Part shown: positions 9,960 through 18,593 of the stretch, one piece after another | Layout: the number at the start of each line of letters is the position of its first letter | Position numbering within the stretch: position 1 is the stretch's first letter | Source: an uncultured Sulfitobacter sp. | GTDB lineage: Bacteria > Pseudomonadota > Alphaproteobacteria > Rhodobacterales > Rhodobacteraceae | NCBI GenBank assembly: GCA_947502265.1 | Contig: CANMZB010000002.1 | Coordinates: 1-64,000 of the forward strand | Direction of reading: 5' to 3' | DNA: 64,000 bases | The notes under the pieces: model-generated | Seen by the model: only the letters and a program-made list of their open reading frames with translations | The model's database searches: none | What the model was told of the DNA's origin: nothing | Program-made: the position numbers and the translations under genes

Positions 9960-10280
9960 ATGGCCACTGTTGCAGTCACCGACGCCACCTTCGACGCCGA
10001 AGTCAAAAATTCCGAGATCCCCGTTGTGGTGGATTTTTGGGCCGAATGGTGTGGCCCTTGCAAACAAATCGGCCCTTCGCTGGAAGAGCTGTCCGCCGAG
10101 ATGGACGGCAAGGTCAAAATCGTTAAAGTAAACGTTGACGAAAACCCGAATTCCCCCGCACAGATGGGTGTTCGCGGCATTCCTGCGTTGTTCATCTTCA
10201 AAAACGGCGAAGTTGTTTCCAACATGGCGGGCGCGCGTCCCAAGGCAGCGCTGCAAAGCTGGATCGAAGAGTCCATCTAA
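9960..10280 (+). CDS. trxA: Thioredoxin
   Basis: A 106-residue classical thioredoxin with the redox motif WCGPC at residues 30-34, preceded by VDFWAEW, and the cis-proline loop [13 protein letters not shown]. It reduces cytoplasmic protein disulfides and is itself recharged by thioredoxin reductase. A good Shine-Dalgarno sequence (CAGGAG) lies just upstream. It follows addA by 35 bases and may be co-transcribed, although a separate promoter is possible. A strong hairpin terminator lies just downstream. The arrangement addB-addA-trxA is shared by many Rhodobacterales. Confidence 0.97.
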   Translation: MATVAVTDATFDAEVKNSEIPVVVDFWAEWCGPCKQIGPSLEELSAEMDGKVKIVKVNVDENPNSPAQMGVRGIPALFIFKNGEVVSNMAGARPKAALQSWIEESI

Positions 10281-10302
10281 GCCAGTTCAAGATGGTGTAG
10301 CT

Positions 10303-10333
10303 AAAGGCGCTCTTTTCGAAGGGCGCCTTTTTC
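10303..10333 (+). terminator. Rho-independent terminator after trxA
   Basis: AAAGGCGC (10303-10310) pairs with GCGCCTTT (10323-10330), extended inward by a T-G wobble and a C-G pair, followed by more T residues. It lies between the convergent trxA and the leftward glycan gene, whose stop codon begins at 10333, so it could weakly serve both strands. The T run is better on the + strand. Confidence 0.8.
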
Positions 10334-11229
10334 TATTCCAGCCAACCAAACCGACGAAATCGCGCGGCAATTCTGTCCGCCGCGTCCGGACGGCCCGCGT
10401 TGATACAGCTTTTTTGCCAAAACCAATACACATACCCGGCATAATCCGGTGCGACCTGTGGGAGGCGCGCAAAGCTTTGCCCCACATTGCCAAGGTCGGC
10501 GGCAACGGCGATGTGATGAAAATCCACCCGCGCGAACAGCATCGCCGGTTTACCAAAGAAATAACCGTTGAAAGCCACGCTTGAATTCTGCGTGACCACG
10601 CAATCGCAGGTGCGCAACAATTCCTCCATCCCGCCCATGCGAACCGTCAGACGCGCGTGTCGCTGCTCCAAACGCCCCAGCGCGGCAAGTTCGGGCGCGT
10701 TATAGCGCTCCTTGGGATGCAGCGCCGCAACGATGGGGCGGGTATCGTGGGCGAGGCAGGCTTCGATCATCTCCAGCGGGCTGCACCGTTGAAAGCTGCG
10801 ACGCTCCGCAAGCCGCCCTTGCAGGGGAATATAGATGAACCCGCCCTGCACCGCCTGCTGCGACAAATCACCGAACAGGCGCTTTTGCCAAAATGTATAG
10901 AAACGGTCTGCCTCTGCGCGATCCGCATCGTGAGCGACAAATACCGCGTTGGCCACATCCCAATCCCAACGCGCGGCGGATTGTTCGATCTGCCAGAATG
11001 GATAGTGATACACGCGGCGAAAAACGAGGCCTTGGGCGTCTGGCGGCGCTTTCATATGGCTTAGCGAACGGCCAGTGTCGTGCGGTGCGTCAAAGCTCCT
11101 GTATGTGACCCTAAACGAGGAATCTTCCAGCACTGATGCGACTTTTCCAATAAAGTTGTGCTTGCCTGCCATAGCGCTCTCGCGCAGGTCAGTTTCCATA
11201 TACAGGGTCACATTTTGCGGTTGTTTCAT
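10333..11229 (-). CDS. Putative surface-polysaccharide (capsule-type) biosynthesis protein
   Basis: A 298-residue protein that I do not recognise with certainty. The C-terminal half has VAALHPKERY, then RMGGMEELLRTCDCVVTQNS followed by SVAFNGYFFGKPAMLF. This resembles the sugar-nucleotide side of capsule synthesis proteins (KpsC/KpsS-like, GT-B fold), where an NSS motif precedes a GKP loop. No signal peptide or membrane segment is apparent. The start is MKQPQNVTLYMETD; a longer open frame upstream runs antisense through hslV and has no coding character. It stands alone, divergent from hslV and convergent with trxA. A glycan-transfer role is inference. Confidence 0.6.
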   Translation of the reverse strand: MKQPQNVTLYMETDLRESAMAGKHNFIGKVASVLEDSSFRVTYRSFDAPHDTGRSLSHMKAPPDAQGLVFRRVYHYPFWQIEQSAARWDWDVANAVFVAHDADRAEADRFYTFWQKRLFGDLSQQAVQGGFIYIPLQGRLAERRSFQRCSPLEMIEACLAHDTRPIVAALHPKERYNAPELAALGRLEQRHARLTVRMGGMEELLRTCDCVVTQNSSVAFNGYFFGKPAMLFARVDFHHIAVAADLGNVGQSFARLPQVAPDYAGYVYWFWQKSCINAGRPDAADRIAARFRRFGWLE

Positions 11230-11273
11230 GTGCCGGACGCTACCGCCGCGCCGCGCGTCGTTCAAGGGCGCCT

Positions 11274-11302
11274 CTTGTTCCCGCGCACCTGCCACGCCAT
11301 AT
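11274..11302 (+). promoter_or_regulatory. Heat-shock (sigma-32 type) promoter candidate for hslVU
   Basis: CTTGTT (11274-11279), then 17 bases, then CCATAT (11297-11302), 23 bases before the hslV start. This matches the alphaproteobacterial RpoH pattern (TTG, 17-18 bases, CYATNT). hslVU is a classic RpoH target, which strengthens the call. Confidence 0.6.
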
Positions 11303-11325
11303 AGGCTGCAACAAACGGAGGCATT

Positions 11326-11883
11326 ATGGCGAGTGACGAATTTCCCGGTTGGCACGGTACAACCATCATCGGCGTCAAGAAAGACGGCGAAGTCGTGATT
11401 GCGGGGGATGGTCAGGTCAGCCTTGGCCAGACCGTGATTAAAGGCACCGCGCGCAAGGTGCGCAGGCTCTCGCCCGGCGGCTATGATATCGTCGCGGGGT
11501 TTGCCGGATCGACGGCGGATGCCTTTGCCTTGCTTGAGCGGCTTGAGGCAAAGCTGGAGGCGACCCCCGGCCAGTTGGCCCGCGCAAGCGTCGAGTTGGC
11601 GAAAGACTGGCGGACCGACAAATATCTGCAAAAACTCGAAGCGATGCTGATCGTGACCGATGGCGACGATATGTTTGTCATCACCGGCGCCGGAGACGTG
11701 TTGGAGCCCGAGCATAACGTGGCCGCGATCGGCTCTGGCGGGAACTTTGCCCTTGCGGCAGCGCGGGGCATGATCGACAGCGACCGCAACGCCGAAGCAG
11801 TGGCGCGCGACGCGATGAAGATCGCCGCCGATATTTGCGTTTACACCAACGGCAACCTGACCGTGGAGAGCATCAAGAAATGA
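11326..11883 (+). CDS. hslV: ATP-dependent protease subunit HslV
   Basis: A 185-residue proteasome-beta-like peptidase. After removal of an 11-residue leader ([11 protein letters not shown]) the catalytic N-terminal threonine of [12 protein letters not shown] would be exposed; threonine 12 is the nucleophile. Other family motifs are [31 protein letters not shown] and [16 protein letters not shown]. HslV forms a double hexamer capped by HslU and degrades unfolded regulators after heat stress. The stop overlaps hslU as ATGA. The heat-shock-type promoter upstream fits. Confidence 0.97.
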   Translation: MASDEFPGWHGTTIIGVKKDGEVVIAGDGQVSLGQTVIKGTARKVRRLSPGGYDIVAGFAGSTADAFALLERLEAKLEATPGQLARASVELAKDWRTDKYLQKLEAMLIVTDGDDMFVITGAGDVLEPEHNVAAIGSGGNFALAAARGMIDSDRNAEAVARDAMKIAADICVYTNGNLTVESIKK

Positions 11884-13190
11884 CCGATCTGACCCCCCGC
11901 GAAATCGTATCCGAACTGGACCGCTACATCATCGGACAGAGTGACGCCAAGCGCGCCGTGGCCGTGGCCCTGCGCAACCGCTGGCGGCGCAAGCAGCTAA
12001 GCGATGATCTGCGCGACGAGGTGTACCCAAAAAATATCCTGATGATCGGCCCCACCGGCGTTGGCAAAACCGAAATCAGCCGCCGTCTGGCGAAACTCGC
12101 GCGCGCGCCTTTTCTCAAGGTGGAGGCAACCAAATTCACCGAAGTCGGCTATGTCGGTCGTGATGTCGAACAGATCATACGCGATCTTCTGGACAATGCC
12201 ATTGCGATGGTCCGCGCGCAAATGCGCGAAGACGTGAAAGCGGGCGCACAGCAGGCCGCCGAAGACCGCGTAATTGACGCCATCGCCGGTCCCGACGCCC
12301 GCAGCGGTACGCGCGACATGTTCCGCAAAAAGCTGCGCGACGGGCAGCTTGACGAAACGATGATCGAACTTGAAGTGGCCGACACCGCCAACCCGTTTTC
12401 AGCTATGGAAATCCCCGGACAACCCGGCGGGGGTGGCATGGGGATGATGAACCTTGGCGATCTGTTCGGCAAAGCGATGGGCGGGCGCACCACAAAGAAA
12501 CGCCTGAGCGTTGCAGAAAGCTATGAGATTTTGATTGGCGAAGAGGCGGACAAGCTTCTGGATGATGAAGCCGTGACGCGCACCGCCATCGAGACGGTAG
12601 AACAGAACGGCATCGTGTTCCTTGACGAGATCGACAAGGTTTGCACGCGCTCCGATGCGCGTGGCGGCGATGTGTCCCGCGAAGGTGTGCAGCGCGATCT
12701 GTTGCCCCTGATCGAAGGCACAACCGTCAGCACCAAACACGGCCCCGTCAAAACGGATCATGTTTTATTTATCGCGTCGGGTGCGTTCCACATCGCCAAG
12801 CCGTCGGATTTGTTGCCCGAATTACAGGGCCGCCTGCCGATCCGTGTGGAGCTGCGCGCGCTGACAGAGGCGGATTTTGTTCGCATCCTGACGGAAACGG
12901 ACAACGCCCTGACGCTGCAGTACACCGCCCTGATGGGGACCGAAGAGGTCGAGGTGAGCTTTACCACCGACGGGATTGCGGCGCTGGCCAAGATTGCGGC
13001 GGATGTGAACCAATCTGTCGAAAACATCGGCGCGCGGCGGCTTTATACGGTGATGGAGCGGGTGTTCGAAGAGCTAAGCTTTACCGCGCCGGACCGTGGG
13101 GGCGAGAAGATCGTCGTGGATGCCGCGTTTGTCGACAAGAACCTTGGCGAGCTGACGAAATCCGCAGACATAAGCCGCTACGTCCTTTGA
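11880..13190 (+). CDS. hslU: ATP-dependent protease ATPase subunit HslU
   Basis: A 436-residue AAA+ unfoldase. Walker A GPTGVGKT is near residue 57, the pore loop GYVGRDVE near 90, Walker [11 protein letters not shown] near 245, and the C-terminal [18 protein letters not shown] sensor region leads to the end ISRYVL, which docks into HslV. The variable I-domain spans about residues 110-220 and includes a glycine/methionine-rich stretch ([13 protein letters not shown]). The start chosen overlaps the hslV stop. The pair forms an operon, with an MFS gene 37 bases downstream. Confidence 0.97.
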   Translation: MTDLTPREIVSELDRYIIGQSDAKRAVAVALRNRWRRKQLSDDLRDEVYPKNILMIGPTGVGKTEISRRLAKLARAPFLKVEATKFTEVGYVGRDVEQIIRDLLDNAIAMVRAQMREDVKAGAQQAAEDRVIDAIAGPDARSGTRDMFRKKLRDGQLDETMIELEVADTANPFSAMEIPGQPGGGGMGMMNLGDLFGKAMGGRTTKKRLSVAESYEILIGEEADKLLDDEAVTRTAIETVEQNGIVFLDEIDKVCTRSDARGGDVSREGVQRDLLPLIEGTTVSTKHGPVKTDHVLFIASGAFHIAKPSDLLPELQGRLPIRVELRALTEADFVRILTETDNALTLQYTALMGTEEVEVSFTTDGIAALAKIAADVNQSVENIGARRLYTVMERVFEELSFTAPDRGGEKIVVDAAFVDKNLGELTKSADISRYVL

Positions 13191-13227
13191 CCCTTTTCAA
13201 ATAGCCCTGCGTTTGCGACGAAGGCGC

Positions 13228-14454
13228 ATGGGCTATTTGCGTTTTCTCATCGACAACCGGCTGTTCCTGCTCGCGGGGTTCCTGCTGACGTTCACCTCGT
13301 CATTCGGACAAACCTATTTTATCTCTCTCTTTGCGGGAGAGATTAAGGGTGCTTTCGACCTGACCGACGGGCAGTGGGGCGGCATCTATACCATCGGTAC
13401 GACGCTTTCTGCGGTCACGATGGTGTGGACGGGTGTCCTGACAGACCGGTTTCGCGTGCGGCATCTGTCGCTGGGAGTGATGGTCCTGCTGGCGGCGGCT
13501 TGTGTGGCTATGGCGCTGGTGCCTAACGGTTTTTTGCTGATCTTTGTGATCTATGCGTTGCGCTTGATGGGGCAAGGTATGATGTCGCAGCTGGGCGCGG
13601 TTGCAATGTCGCGCTGGTTTGTCGCCGCGCGGGGGCGTGCAATTTCATTGTCGTCTATGGGGTTTGCCGTAGGGCAGGCGCTGTTGCCCATTATTTTTGT
13701 GGCGCTTCTAACGACAACAAGCTGGCGCGCGCTTTGGGCTGTTGCGGCCGTGTGCGTGCTGCTGCTGATCCCGCTGATGCAATATCTGCTCAGGCAGGAA
13801 CGCACGCCGCAATCCATGGCCGACGGGACACAGGCCGCTGGCATGGCCGGGCGGCACTGGACCCGCTCCGAGCTTTTGCATCATCCGCTATTTTACATGA
13901 TGATTCCGCTGGTTCTGGGACCGGCGGCATGGGGCACCGCGTTGTTTTTCCAACAGGTGCATCTGACAGAGATCAAAGGGTGGAGCCTGACTTCTTTTGT
14001 GGCGCTTATGCCGGTCTATACGGTGTCGTCCATCGGGTTTACCTTCTTTACCGGCTGGGCGATTGACCGCTTTGGCGTAAAATGGATTGTGCCGTTCCAG
14101 ATGGTGCCGTTCGGCATTTCGTTTCTGGTGCTGGCCTATGCCGATACGATTGCGATGGCAGGCGTGGGTTTGGTGATTTTCGGGGCCGGGCAGGGCATGC
14201 AAGGCACGGCCACCACGGCGTTTTGGGCGGTGTTCTACGGCACCCGCTATCTGGGCGCGATCAAGGCCGTGGCAGCCGCATTGATGGTGTTCGGATCGGC
14301 CATCGGGCCGGGGATTACGGGCGCTTTGATCGACCTTGGAATTGATTTCCCCGACCAGATGATCCCGATTGCGCTGTTTTATTTCGGCGGCGCGCTGCTC
14401 GCGGGATGTGCCATTCTGCGCTACCAGCGCGATCTGCCTAACGTTGCCGTCTGA
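13228..14454 (+). CDS. Major facilitator superfamily transporter
   Basis: A 408-residue integral membrane protein with about 12 hydrophobic segments. The MFS motif between helices 2 and 3 appears as GVLTDRFRVRHL and a second, weaker copy as GWAIDRFGVKW, consistent with the twofold pseudo-repeat. The substrate is not evident. The ATG at MGYLRF is preferred over an upstream TTG. It follows hslU closely but is functionally unrelated. Its 3' end overlaps the convergent Smr gene by 17 bases. Confidence 0.85.
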   Translation: MGYLRFLIDNRLFLLAGFLLTFTSSFGQTYFISLFAGEIKGAFDLTDGQWGGIYTIGTTLSAVTMVWTGVLTDRFRVRHLSLGVMVLLAAACVAMALVPNGFLLIFVIYALRLMGQGMMSQLGAVAMSRWFVAARGRAISLSSMGFAVGQALLPIIFVALLTTTSWRALWAVAAVCVLLLIPLMQYLLRQERTPQSMADGTQAAGMAGRHWTRSELLHHPLFYMMIPLVLGPAAWGTALFFQQVHLTEIKGWSLTSFVALMPVYTVSSIGFTFFTGWAIDRFGVKWIVPFQMVPFGISFLVLAYADTIAMAGVGLVIFGAGQGMQGTATTAFWAVFYGTRYLGAIKAVAAALMVFGSAIGPGITGALIDLGIDFPDQMIPIALFYFGGALLAGCAILRYQRDLPNVAV

Positions 14455-15031
14455 GGTAGATGTAATAAGCGCCGCCACCGCCGTGGGAGATGTGCGCCTG
14501 TGCCACCTGCAAAACAACGGACGCCATCGGCTGCATCGACAACCATTGCGGCACCTGATGGCGCAAGATCCCGTGGCGCACAGGGATCGGGCCACCCTCG
14601 TCGCGTTGTTTGCCCTTGCCGGTGATCACCAGCACCAGCCGTTTTCCGCGCGCATGTGCGGTCATGATAAAGCCGGTAAGCGCGGGGTGCGCGCGCTCCA
14701 GCGTCATACCGTGCAGGTCGATCCGGCCTTCGGGCGTCAGCTTCCCACGTTTGAGTTTGCCGAACGACTTCTGGTCCATTTGCACCGGGGCTTTTCGCAA
14801 CCGGTCCGGCAGCGCGGGCAGCAGATCGTTGCCCGGCGCGCGGCGGGTAGTTGCCGGTTTGCCCATTATCACGGTCTTGGCTTTGCGCAGGGCGTTCGGC
14901 TCTGCCACAGGCAAGCCCATATCGGGATCAAAGCGCTGCGCCTCCAGATTGGAGCGCTCCATCCGTTCGGTATTGGCGGCAACCCTGTCCCACAACTCAC
15001 GGTCTTCGGCGCTTAACCTGCGCCGCTTCAT
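14438..15031 (-). CDS. Smr/MutS2-domain protein
   Basis: A 197-residue protein. The C-terminal Smr domain shows the DLHGMTLERA motif near residue 105 and VLVITGKGKQ, then the HGILRHQVPQWL segment. The N-terminal 90 residues are charged and probably disordered. Smr domains are nuclease-like folds found in MutS2 and in stand-alone proteins acting on branched nucleic acids or stalled ribosomes; the exact role here is not known. It is coupled to mltA by an ATGA overlap, a linkage common in alphaproteobacteria. Confidence 0.85.
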   Translation of the reverse strand: MKRRRLSAEDRELWDRVAANTERMERSNLEAQRFDPDMGLPVAEPNALRKAKTVIMGKPATTRRAPGNDLLPALPDRLRKAPVQMDQKSFGKLKRGKLTPEGRIDLHGMTLERAHPALTGFIMTAHARGKRLVLVITGKGKQRDEGGPIPVRHGILRHQVPQWLSMQPMASVVLQVAQAHISHGGGGAYYIYLRRQR

Positions 15032-16089
15032 ATCGCGCTTTCGGGCAGCAGCGCATAGGCGCGTTGGATCGGAAGCAGAACCATAAGTCGTCCCGGATCG
15101 CGCAGTTTTCCCGCCGCGCGGCCGGCGCCATCACCGGTTCCGAAAAACACATCGGCGCGTTGTGCGCCCTTGATCGCCGATCCGGTATCTTGTGCCACCA
15201 TCAAACGGCGCAGTGGTGCCTTGCCATCTTTCTCGATCCAGACAGGCGCGCCCAGCGGGACAAAGGCGGGGTCCACCGCAACAGTCCTCATCGTCGTGAT
15301 TGATCGGTTCATCGCGCCAAGCGGCCCCTTGTCGGCAGGCACACGATTCACTTCGCGGAAAAAAACATACGACGGGTTGTGAAACAGCAGATCTCGACCA
15401 TCAACCGGATTGCGCCGCACCCAGTTCTTGATCACTTGTGCGCTGACCTGATGCGCCTCGTAAACGCCACGACGCACCAGTTCCCGACCGATCGAGCGGT
15501 AATCATGCCCGTTCGAGCCACGATAACCGACGCGGATTGATGTGCCATCCGGCAGACGGATACGGCCAGAACCTTGGATTTGCAGAAAAAACAGCTCGAC
15601 CGGATCATCGACATAGGCGATTGCCAAGCCGCGCCCGTCCATCACACCGCTTTCCAAAAGCTCTTGCCGGGTGAACCAGGGGCGATGCTCCCGCGCCTCG
15701 GGCGGCATTTTGTAAACCGGAAAGTTGTACCGCTCGGAACGATAGAGGGAGCCATCAAGCTCGGGCTCGAAATAGCCGGTAAAAAGCGCATCCTGCCCAT
15801 CGTCCATCAGGACGGGACGAAACAGCAGCTCGAAGAAATCGCGGGGGTTCGGGCGGGTTTTGGCATAGGCACAGATCGCCTGCCAATCCGGCTCTTTCAT
15901 GTCCTTGCAGGTGTTCACAAAGGTCTGGAAGGCGGCGGCGTGATCGTCCTGCGCCCATCCCTCCAGTTTGTCGAAGGATAGAATATTGTATTTCATTTCA
16001 GACGCCAAAGGCCCCGCCAGCAGCGAGGCCCCGATTATGGCAACAATACGCAGTCCGCATGTTAACCGTCTGTGGAAACCAAAAACCAA
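15028..16089 (-). CDS. mltA: Membrane-bound lytic murein transglycosylase A
   Basis: A 353-residue MltA family enzyme that cleaves the MurNAc-GlcNAc bond in peptidoglycan, producing 1,6-anhydro-muropeptides. A hydrophobic N-terminal segment (about residues 10-30, CGLRIVAIIGASLLAGPLAS) serves as an export signal. No lipobox cysteine is clear. The MltA core includes FTGYFEPELDGS and QIQGSGRIRLPDG, and the 3D domain carries AVDPAFVPLG, AQDTGSAIKG and RADVFFGTG, which holds the catalytic aspartate. The start overlaps the upstream Tim44-like gene by 28 bases. Released sugars could feed the AmgK/MurU salvage encoded nearby. Confidence 0.92.
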   Translation of the reverse strand: MVFGFHRRLTCGLRIVAIIGASLLAGPLASEMKYNILSFDKLEGWAQDDHAAAFQTFVNTCKDMKEPDWQAICAYAKTRPNPRDFFELLFRPVLMDDGQDALFTGYFEPELDGSLYRSERYNFPVYKMPPEAREHRPWFTRQELLESGVMDGRGLAIAYVDDPVELFFLQIQGSGRIRLPDGTSIRVGYRGSNGHDYRSIGRELVRRGVYEAHQVSAQVIKNWVRRNPVDGRDLLFHNPSYVFFREVNRVPADKGPLGAMNRSITTMRTVAVDPAFVPLGAPVWIEKDGKAPLRRLMVAQDTGSAIKGAQRADVFFGTGDGAGRAAGKLRDPGRLMVLLPIQRAYALLPESAI

Positions 16090-16718
16090 TTCGGATCATC
16101 CGAGCCCATGATGCGGGCAAAAACCCATGTGTCTTTTTGCTTTTTCGCAGTTGAAAGGCTGCCTTCGACAACGGTGCCTTCACTGTCGCGCACGGCAGAG
16201 GTGATCTCGGCCACGAAACGCAGCGTCATCTCCGCTTCTTTTGTGACGGGATCAAGTGTTACGTTTTCCAGCGTCGTTTCGCGGATACCGATAAAGCTCG
16301 CCTCGACGGTCAATCCCTGATCTTCGCGCGCCGCAACACCATCAACAAAGCTCTCATAGATATCTTCGGAGAGGAACGGCTTGATCTCGTCGAGATCGCC
16401 GCGCTCGTAACCCATGACGATCATCTCGTAAGCACCGCGCGCGCCGCCCAGAAAATCTGCTACGTTGAATGTCTTTTCAATCCGCTTCATCTCGGCCAAT
16501 GCGCGCGCCTGTGGGGTGCCGTCCGCGAAATGGTCCGTGATATCCAGATCGGGACCACCTTCGATCACTTCGAATGCGTGGCCTTTGCGTTCGGCAGGCT
16601 GCTGGGGCAGGGGAGGTTTTTCAAAACCCTCACGCGTGCCCAAGACATTTTTCAGCCGCAGAATTAGAAAAACCGCAATAGCGGCAAGCACCAGAAGCTG
16701 GATCAGCGGCGAATTCAT
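16062..16718 (-). CDS. Tim44-like inner-membrane protein (TimA type)
   Basis: A 218-residue protein with an N-terminal membrane anchor (about residues 5-22, LIQLLVLAAIAVFLIL), a charged linker, and a C-terminal Tim44 domain (about 80-218) with FLGGARGAYEMIVMGYERGD and VEGSLSTAKKQKDTWVFAR. It matches the alphaproteobacterial relatives of mitochondrial Tim44, such as Caulobacter TimA; their function in bacteria is unsettled. It is the first gene of a leftward run with mltA and the Smr gene, and is divergent from fxsA-secB, so it lies beside protein-export genes. Confidence 0.85.
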   Translation of the reverse strand: MNSPLIQLLVLAAIAVFLILRLKNVLGTREGFEKPPLPQQPAERKGHAFEVIEGGPDLDITDHFADGTPQARALAEMKRIEKTFNVADFLGGARGAYEMIVMGYERGDLDEIKPFLSEDIYESFVDGVAAREDQGLTVEASFIGIRETTLENVTLDPVTKEAEMTLRFVAEITSAVRDSEGTVVEGSLSTAKKQKDTWVFARIMGSDDPNWFLVSTDG

Positions 16719-16822
16719 ATGGACCTCTTGCAGTGAAGGCGTGGAAACAATCGTATATGCACCTTATGTAGGGGCAGTAGGGGGCCAAGTCCACTCCAGC
16801 CCCAAGGAAAGGATGCTTACGC

Positions 16823-17326
16823 ATGTGGCTTTTAATCGCATTCATCGCAGTTCCGATGATCGAGATCACTTTATTTATTCAGGTCGGCGGCTTTATCGGG
16901 CTGTGGCCGACGCTTTTGATCGTGGTTTTGACGGCCCTCGCAGGCACCTATCTGGTGCGCAGTCAGGGGCAATTGGCGCTAAGCAACCTGAAATCATCTT
17001 TTTCGGACATGCGTGATCCGACAGAACCGTTGGTTCATGGCGCAATGATCCTGTTTTCAGGCGCATTATTGCTTACTCCGGGTTTTTTCACCGATGCGGT
17101 TGGTTTTGCCCTTTTAATTCCCGCAGTGCGCAAGGCAGTTTTCAAAGCAATCAGCGCACGGGTAAAGGTGCAACAGTTTGGCAAGCCTGGTGCCGATCCG
17201 CGTAGACCACAGCGCGTTCATCCGCACGAACGCAGCAAAGGCGATGTGATCGACGGCGAGTTTAGTGAAGTGCCGCAAGACGACGATGACGCACCCGCAG
17301 GCACATCGGGCTGGACGCGGCGCTAA
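16823..17326 (+). CDS. fxsA: FxsA family membrane protein
   Basis: A 167-residue protein with membrane segments near residues 2-20 and 25-43 and a third around 75-95 (MILFSGALLLTPGFFTDAVG). IPMIEI-like and LTPGFFTDAVGFALLIPAVR motifs identify FxsA, which in E. coli relieves phage T7 exclusion by the F plasmid; its normal role is unknown. The tail is soluble and charged. It starts 104 bases from the divergent Tim44 gene and precedes secB, a conserved neighbourhood in Rhodobacterales. Confidence 0.9.
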   Translation: MWLLIAFIAVPMIEITLFIQVGGFIGLWPTLLIVVLTALAGTYLVRSQGQLALSNLKSSFSDMRDPTEPLVHGAMILFSGALLLTPGFFTDAVGFALLIPAVRKAVFKAISARVKVQQFGKPGADPRRPQRVHPHERSKGDVIDGEFSEVPQDDDDAPAGTSGWTRR

Positions 17327-17348
17327 TCGTGCGCACTATGGCGTTGAG

Positions 17349-17364
17349 AGGTCAGGATTGACCT
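17349..17364. promoter_or_regulatory. Inverted repeat upstream of secB, possible operator
   Basis: AGGTCA (17349-17354), four bases, then TGACCT (17359-17364), a perfect 6-bp dyad that overlaps the candidate -35 element of secB. No T run follows, so it is unlikely to be a terminator. The binding protein is unknown. Confidence 0.4.
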
Positions 17365-17386
17365 GCTAAACCACGACAATTGTAAA
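17358..17386 (+). promoter_or_regulatory. Candidate sigma-70 promoter for secB
   Basis: TTGACC (17358-17363), a 17-base spacer and TGTAAA (17381-17386), 26 bases before the secB ATG. The -35 is a strong match and the -10 moderate. Not proven. Confidence 0.45.
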
Positions 17387-17411
17387 TCAAACTCCAAAGA
17401 GGAGATCTTTT

Positions 17412-17903
17412 ATGGCCGAGGCCGAGACACAACAACCCAAAGCACCGCAGATGCGCGTTCTGGGCCAATTCATTCGCGATTTGTCCTTCGAAAATATCAT
17501 GGCACAAAAAGGCGCGCCGTCCGATGTGCAGCCTGATGTGCAGGTCCAGGTCAACCTCGACGCGAAAAAGCGTACTGCGGATAACCAGTACGAAACCGCG
17601 ATCAAGCTTAACGTGACCTCCAAGGCAAAAGACGGTGATGCCGTACTGTTCGCGCTGGAGATTGATTATGTCGGGATCTTCGACATTCAGGACGTGCCTG
17701 AAGACCAGATGCACCCGTTCCTGTTGATCGAATGCCCGCGGATGATTTTCCCGTTCCTGCGCCGGATCGTGAGCGACATCACGCGCGATGGTGGCTTCCC
17801 ACCGCTGAACCTTGAAAACATCGACTTCGTTTCGCTGTACCGCAACGAGATCGCCCGCCGTCAGGCGGAATCCGCAGAGCAGGCGCCGCCCGCAGACGCG
17901 TAA
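17412..17903 (+). CDS. secB: Protein-export chaperone SecB
   Basis: A 163-residue SecB. It keeps preproteins unfolded and hands them to SecA. Family motifs are seen in FIRDLSFENI (near residue 20), the beta-rich core YETAIKLNVTSKAK, and the conserved CPRMIFPFLRRIVSDITRDGGFPPLNLENIDF-type helix region near 110-140. A strong Shine-Dalgarno sequence (AGAGGAG) precedes the ATG. It ends three bases from the convergent dnaQ stop. The secB-dnaQ-coaE-aroE-maf order beside oriC is shared with Caulobacter. Confidence 0.97.
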   Translation: MAEAETQQPKAPQMRVLGQFIRDLSFENIMAQKGAPSDVQPDVQVQVNLDAKKRTADNQYETAIKLNVTSKAKDGDAVLFALEIDYVGIFDIQDVPEDQMHPFLLIECPRMIFPFLRRIVSDITRDGGFPPLNLENIDFVSLYRNEIARRQAESAEQAPPADA

Positions 17904-17906
17904 GCC

Positions 17907-18593
17907 TTAGCTTTTGAGCCACAAAGCATCGCCGCCCAACTTGCTGATAAATTCGGCATGGGCGGCGATTTCTTTTTCTGTGATGCGTGGCGGCAAAGGC
18001 GTGGGGCGCGGGCCTGGCGTCCATTGTGTGATTTGCTCGCCGTCTTTCGGAACGGCACGGTTGGACAAGCCAAAATCAGGCTGCTTGCCTCCGATCAGCT
18101 CAAGATACACTTCGGCCAGAATTTCGCTGTCGAGCAGCGCGCCGTGCAAGGTGCGCGACGAATTGTCGATTCCATACCGGCGACACAGTGCATCCAGCGA
18201 GGAGGGCGAGCCGGGGAATTTCTTGCGGGCGATGGCAAGCGTATCAATCGCCTGCTCCCACGGGATTTGCGGCAGGCCCATCCATTTCAGTTCGGCATTG
18301 AGAAATTTGATGTCGAAGGCAGCGTTGTGGATGATCAGCTTGCTGTCACCGATGAAATCGAGGAACGCCTGACCGATCTGCGCAAATTTCGGTTTGTCGC
18401 GCAGGAAATCATCGCCCAGCCCGTGAATCTCGAACGCTTCGTTCGGCATGCCACGTTCAGGATTGATATACTGGTGGTAGGTGTTGCCGGTCGCCATATG
18501 GCGCATCAGTTCGACTGCCCCGATCTCGACGATCCGGTCGCCGGTCTGTGGATCAAAACCGGTGGTTTCGGTATCGAGAACGATTTCACGCAT
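17907..18593 (-). CDS. dnaQ: DNA polymerase III epsilon subunit (3'-5' exonuclease)
   Basis: A 228-residue DEDDh proofreading exonuclease. Exo I is VLDTETTGFDP (near residues 5-14), Exo II is IIHNAAFDIKFLNAEL (near 95-110) and Exo III is LHGALLDSEILAEVY with the catalytic histidine. It corrects replication errors in the Pol III core. The start MREIVLDTET overlaps the end of coaE by eight bases; a longer frame inside coaE is unlikely. It is the last gene of the leftward maf-aroE-coaE-dnaQ run. Confidence 0.95.
   Translation of the reverse strand: MREIVLDTETTGFDPQTGDRIVEIGAVELMRHMATGNTYHQYINPERGMPNEAFEIHGLGDDFLRDKPKFAQIGQAFLDFIGDSKLIIHNAAFDIKFLNAELKWMGLPQIPWEQAIDTLAIARKKFPGSPSSLDALCRRYGIDNSSRTLHGALLDSEILAEVYLELIGGKQPDFGLSNRAVPKDGEQITQWTPGPRPTPLPPRITEKEIAAHAEFISKLGGDALWLKS

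Noticed and set aside
11230-11715. Long N-terminal extension of the leftward glycan gene
   Set aside because: It would run antisense through hslV and its promoter and lacks similarity; MKQPQN is the more sensible start.
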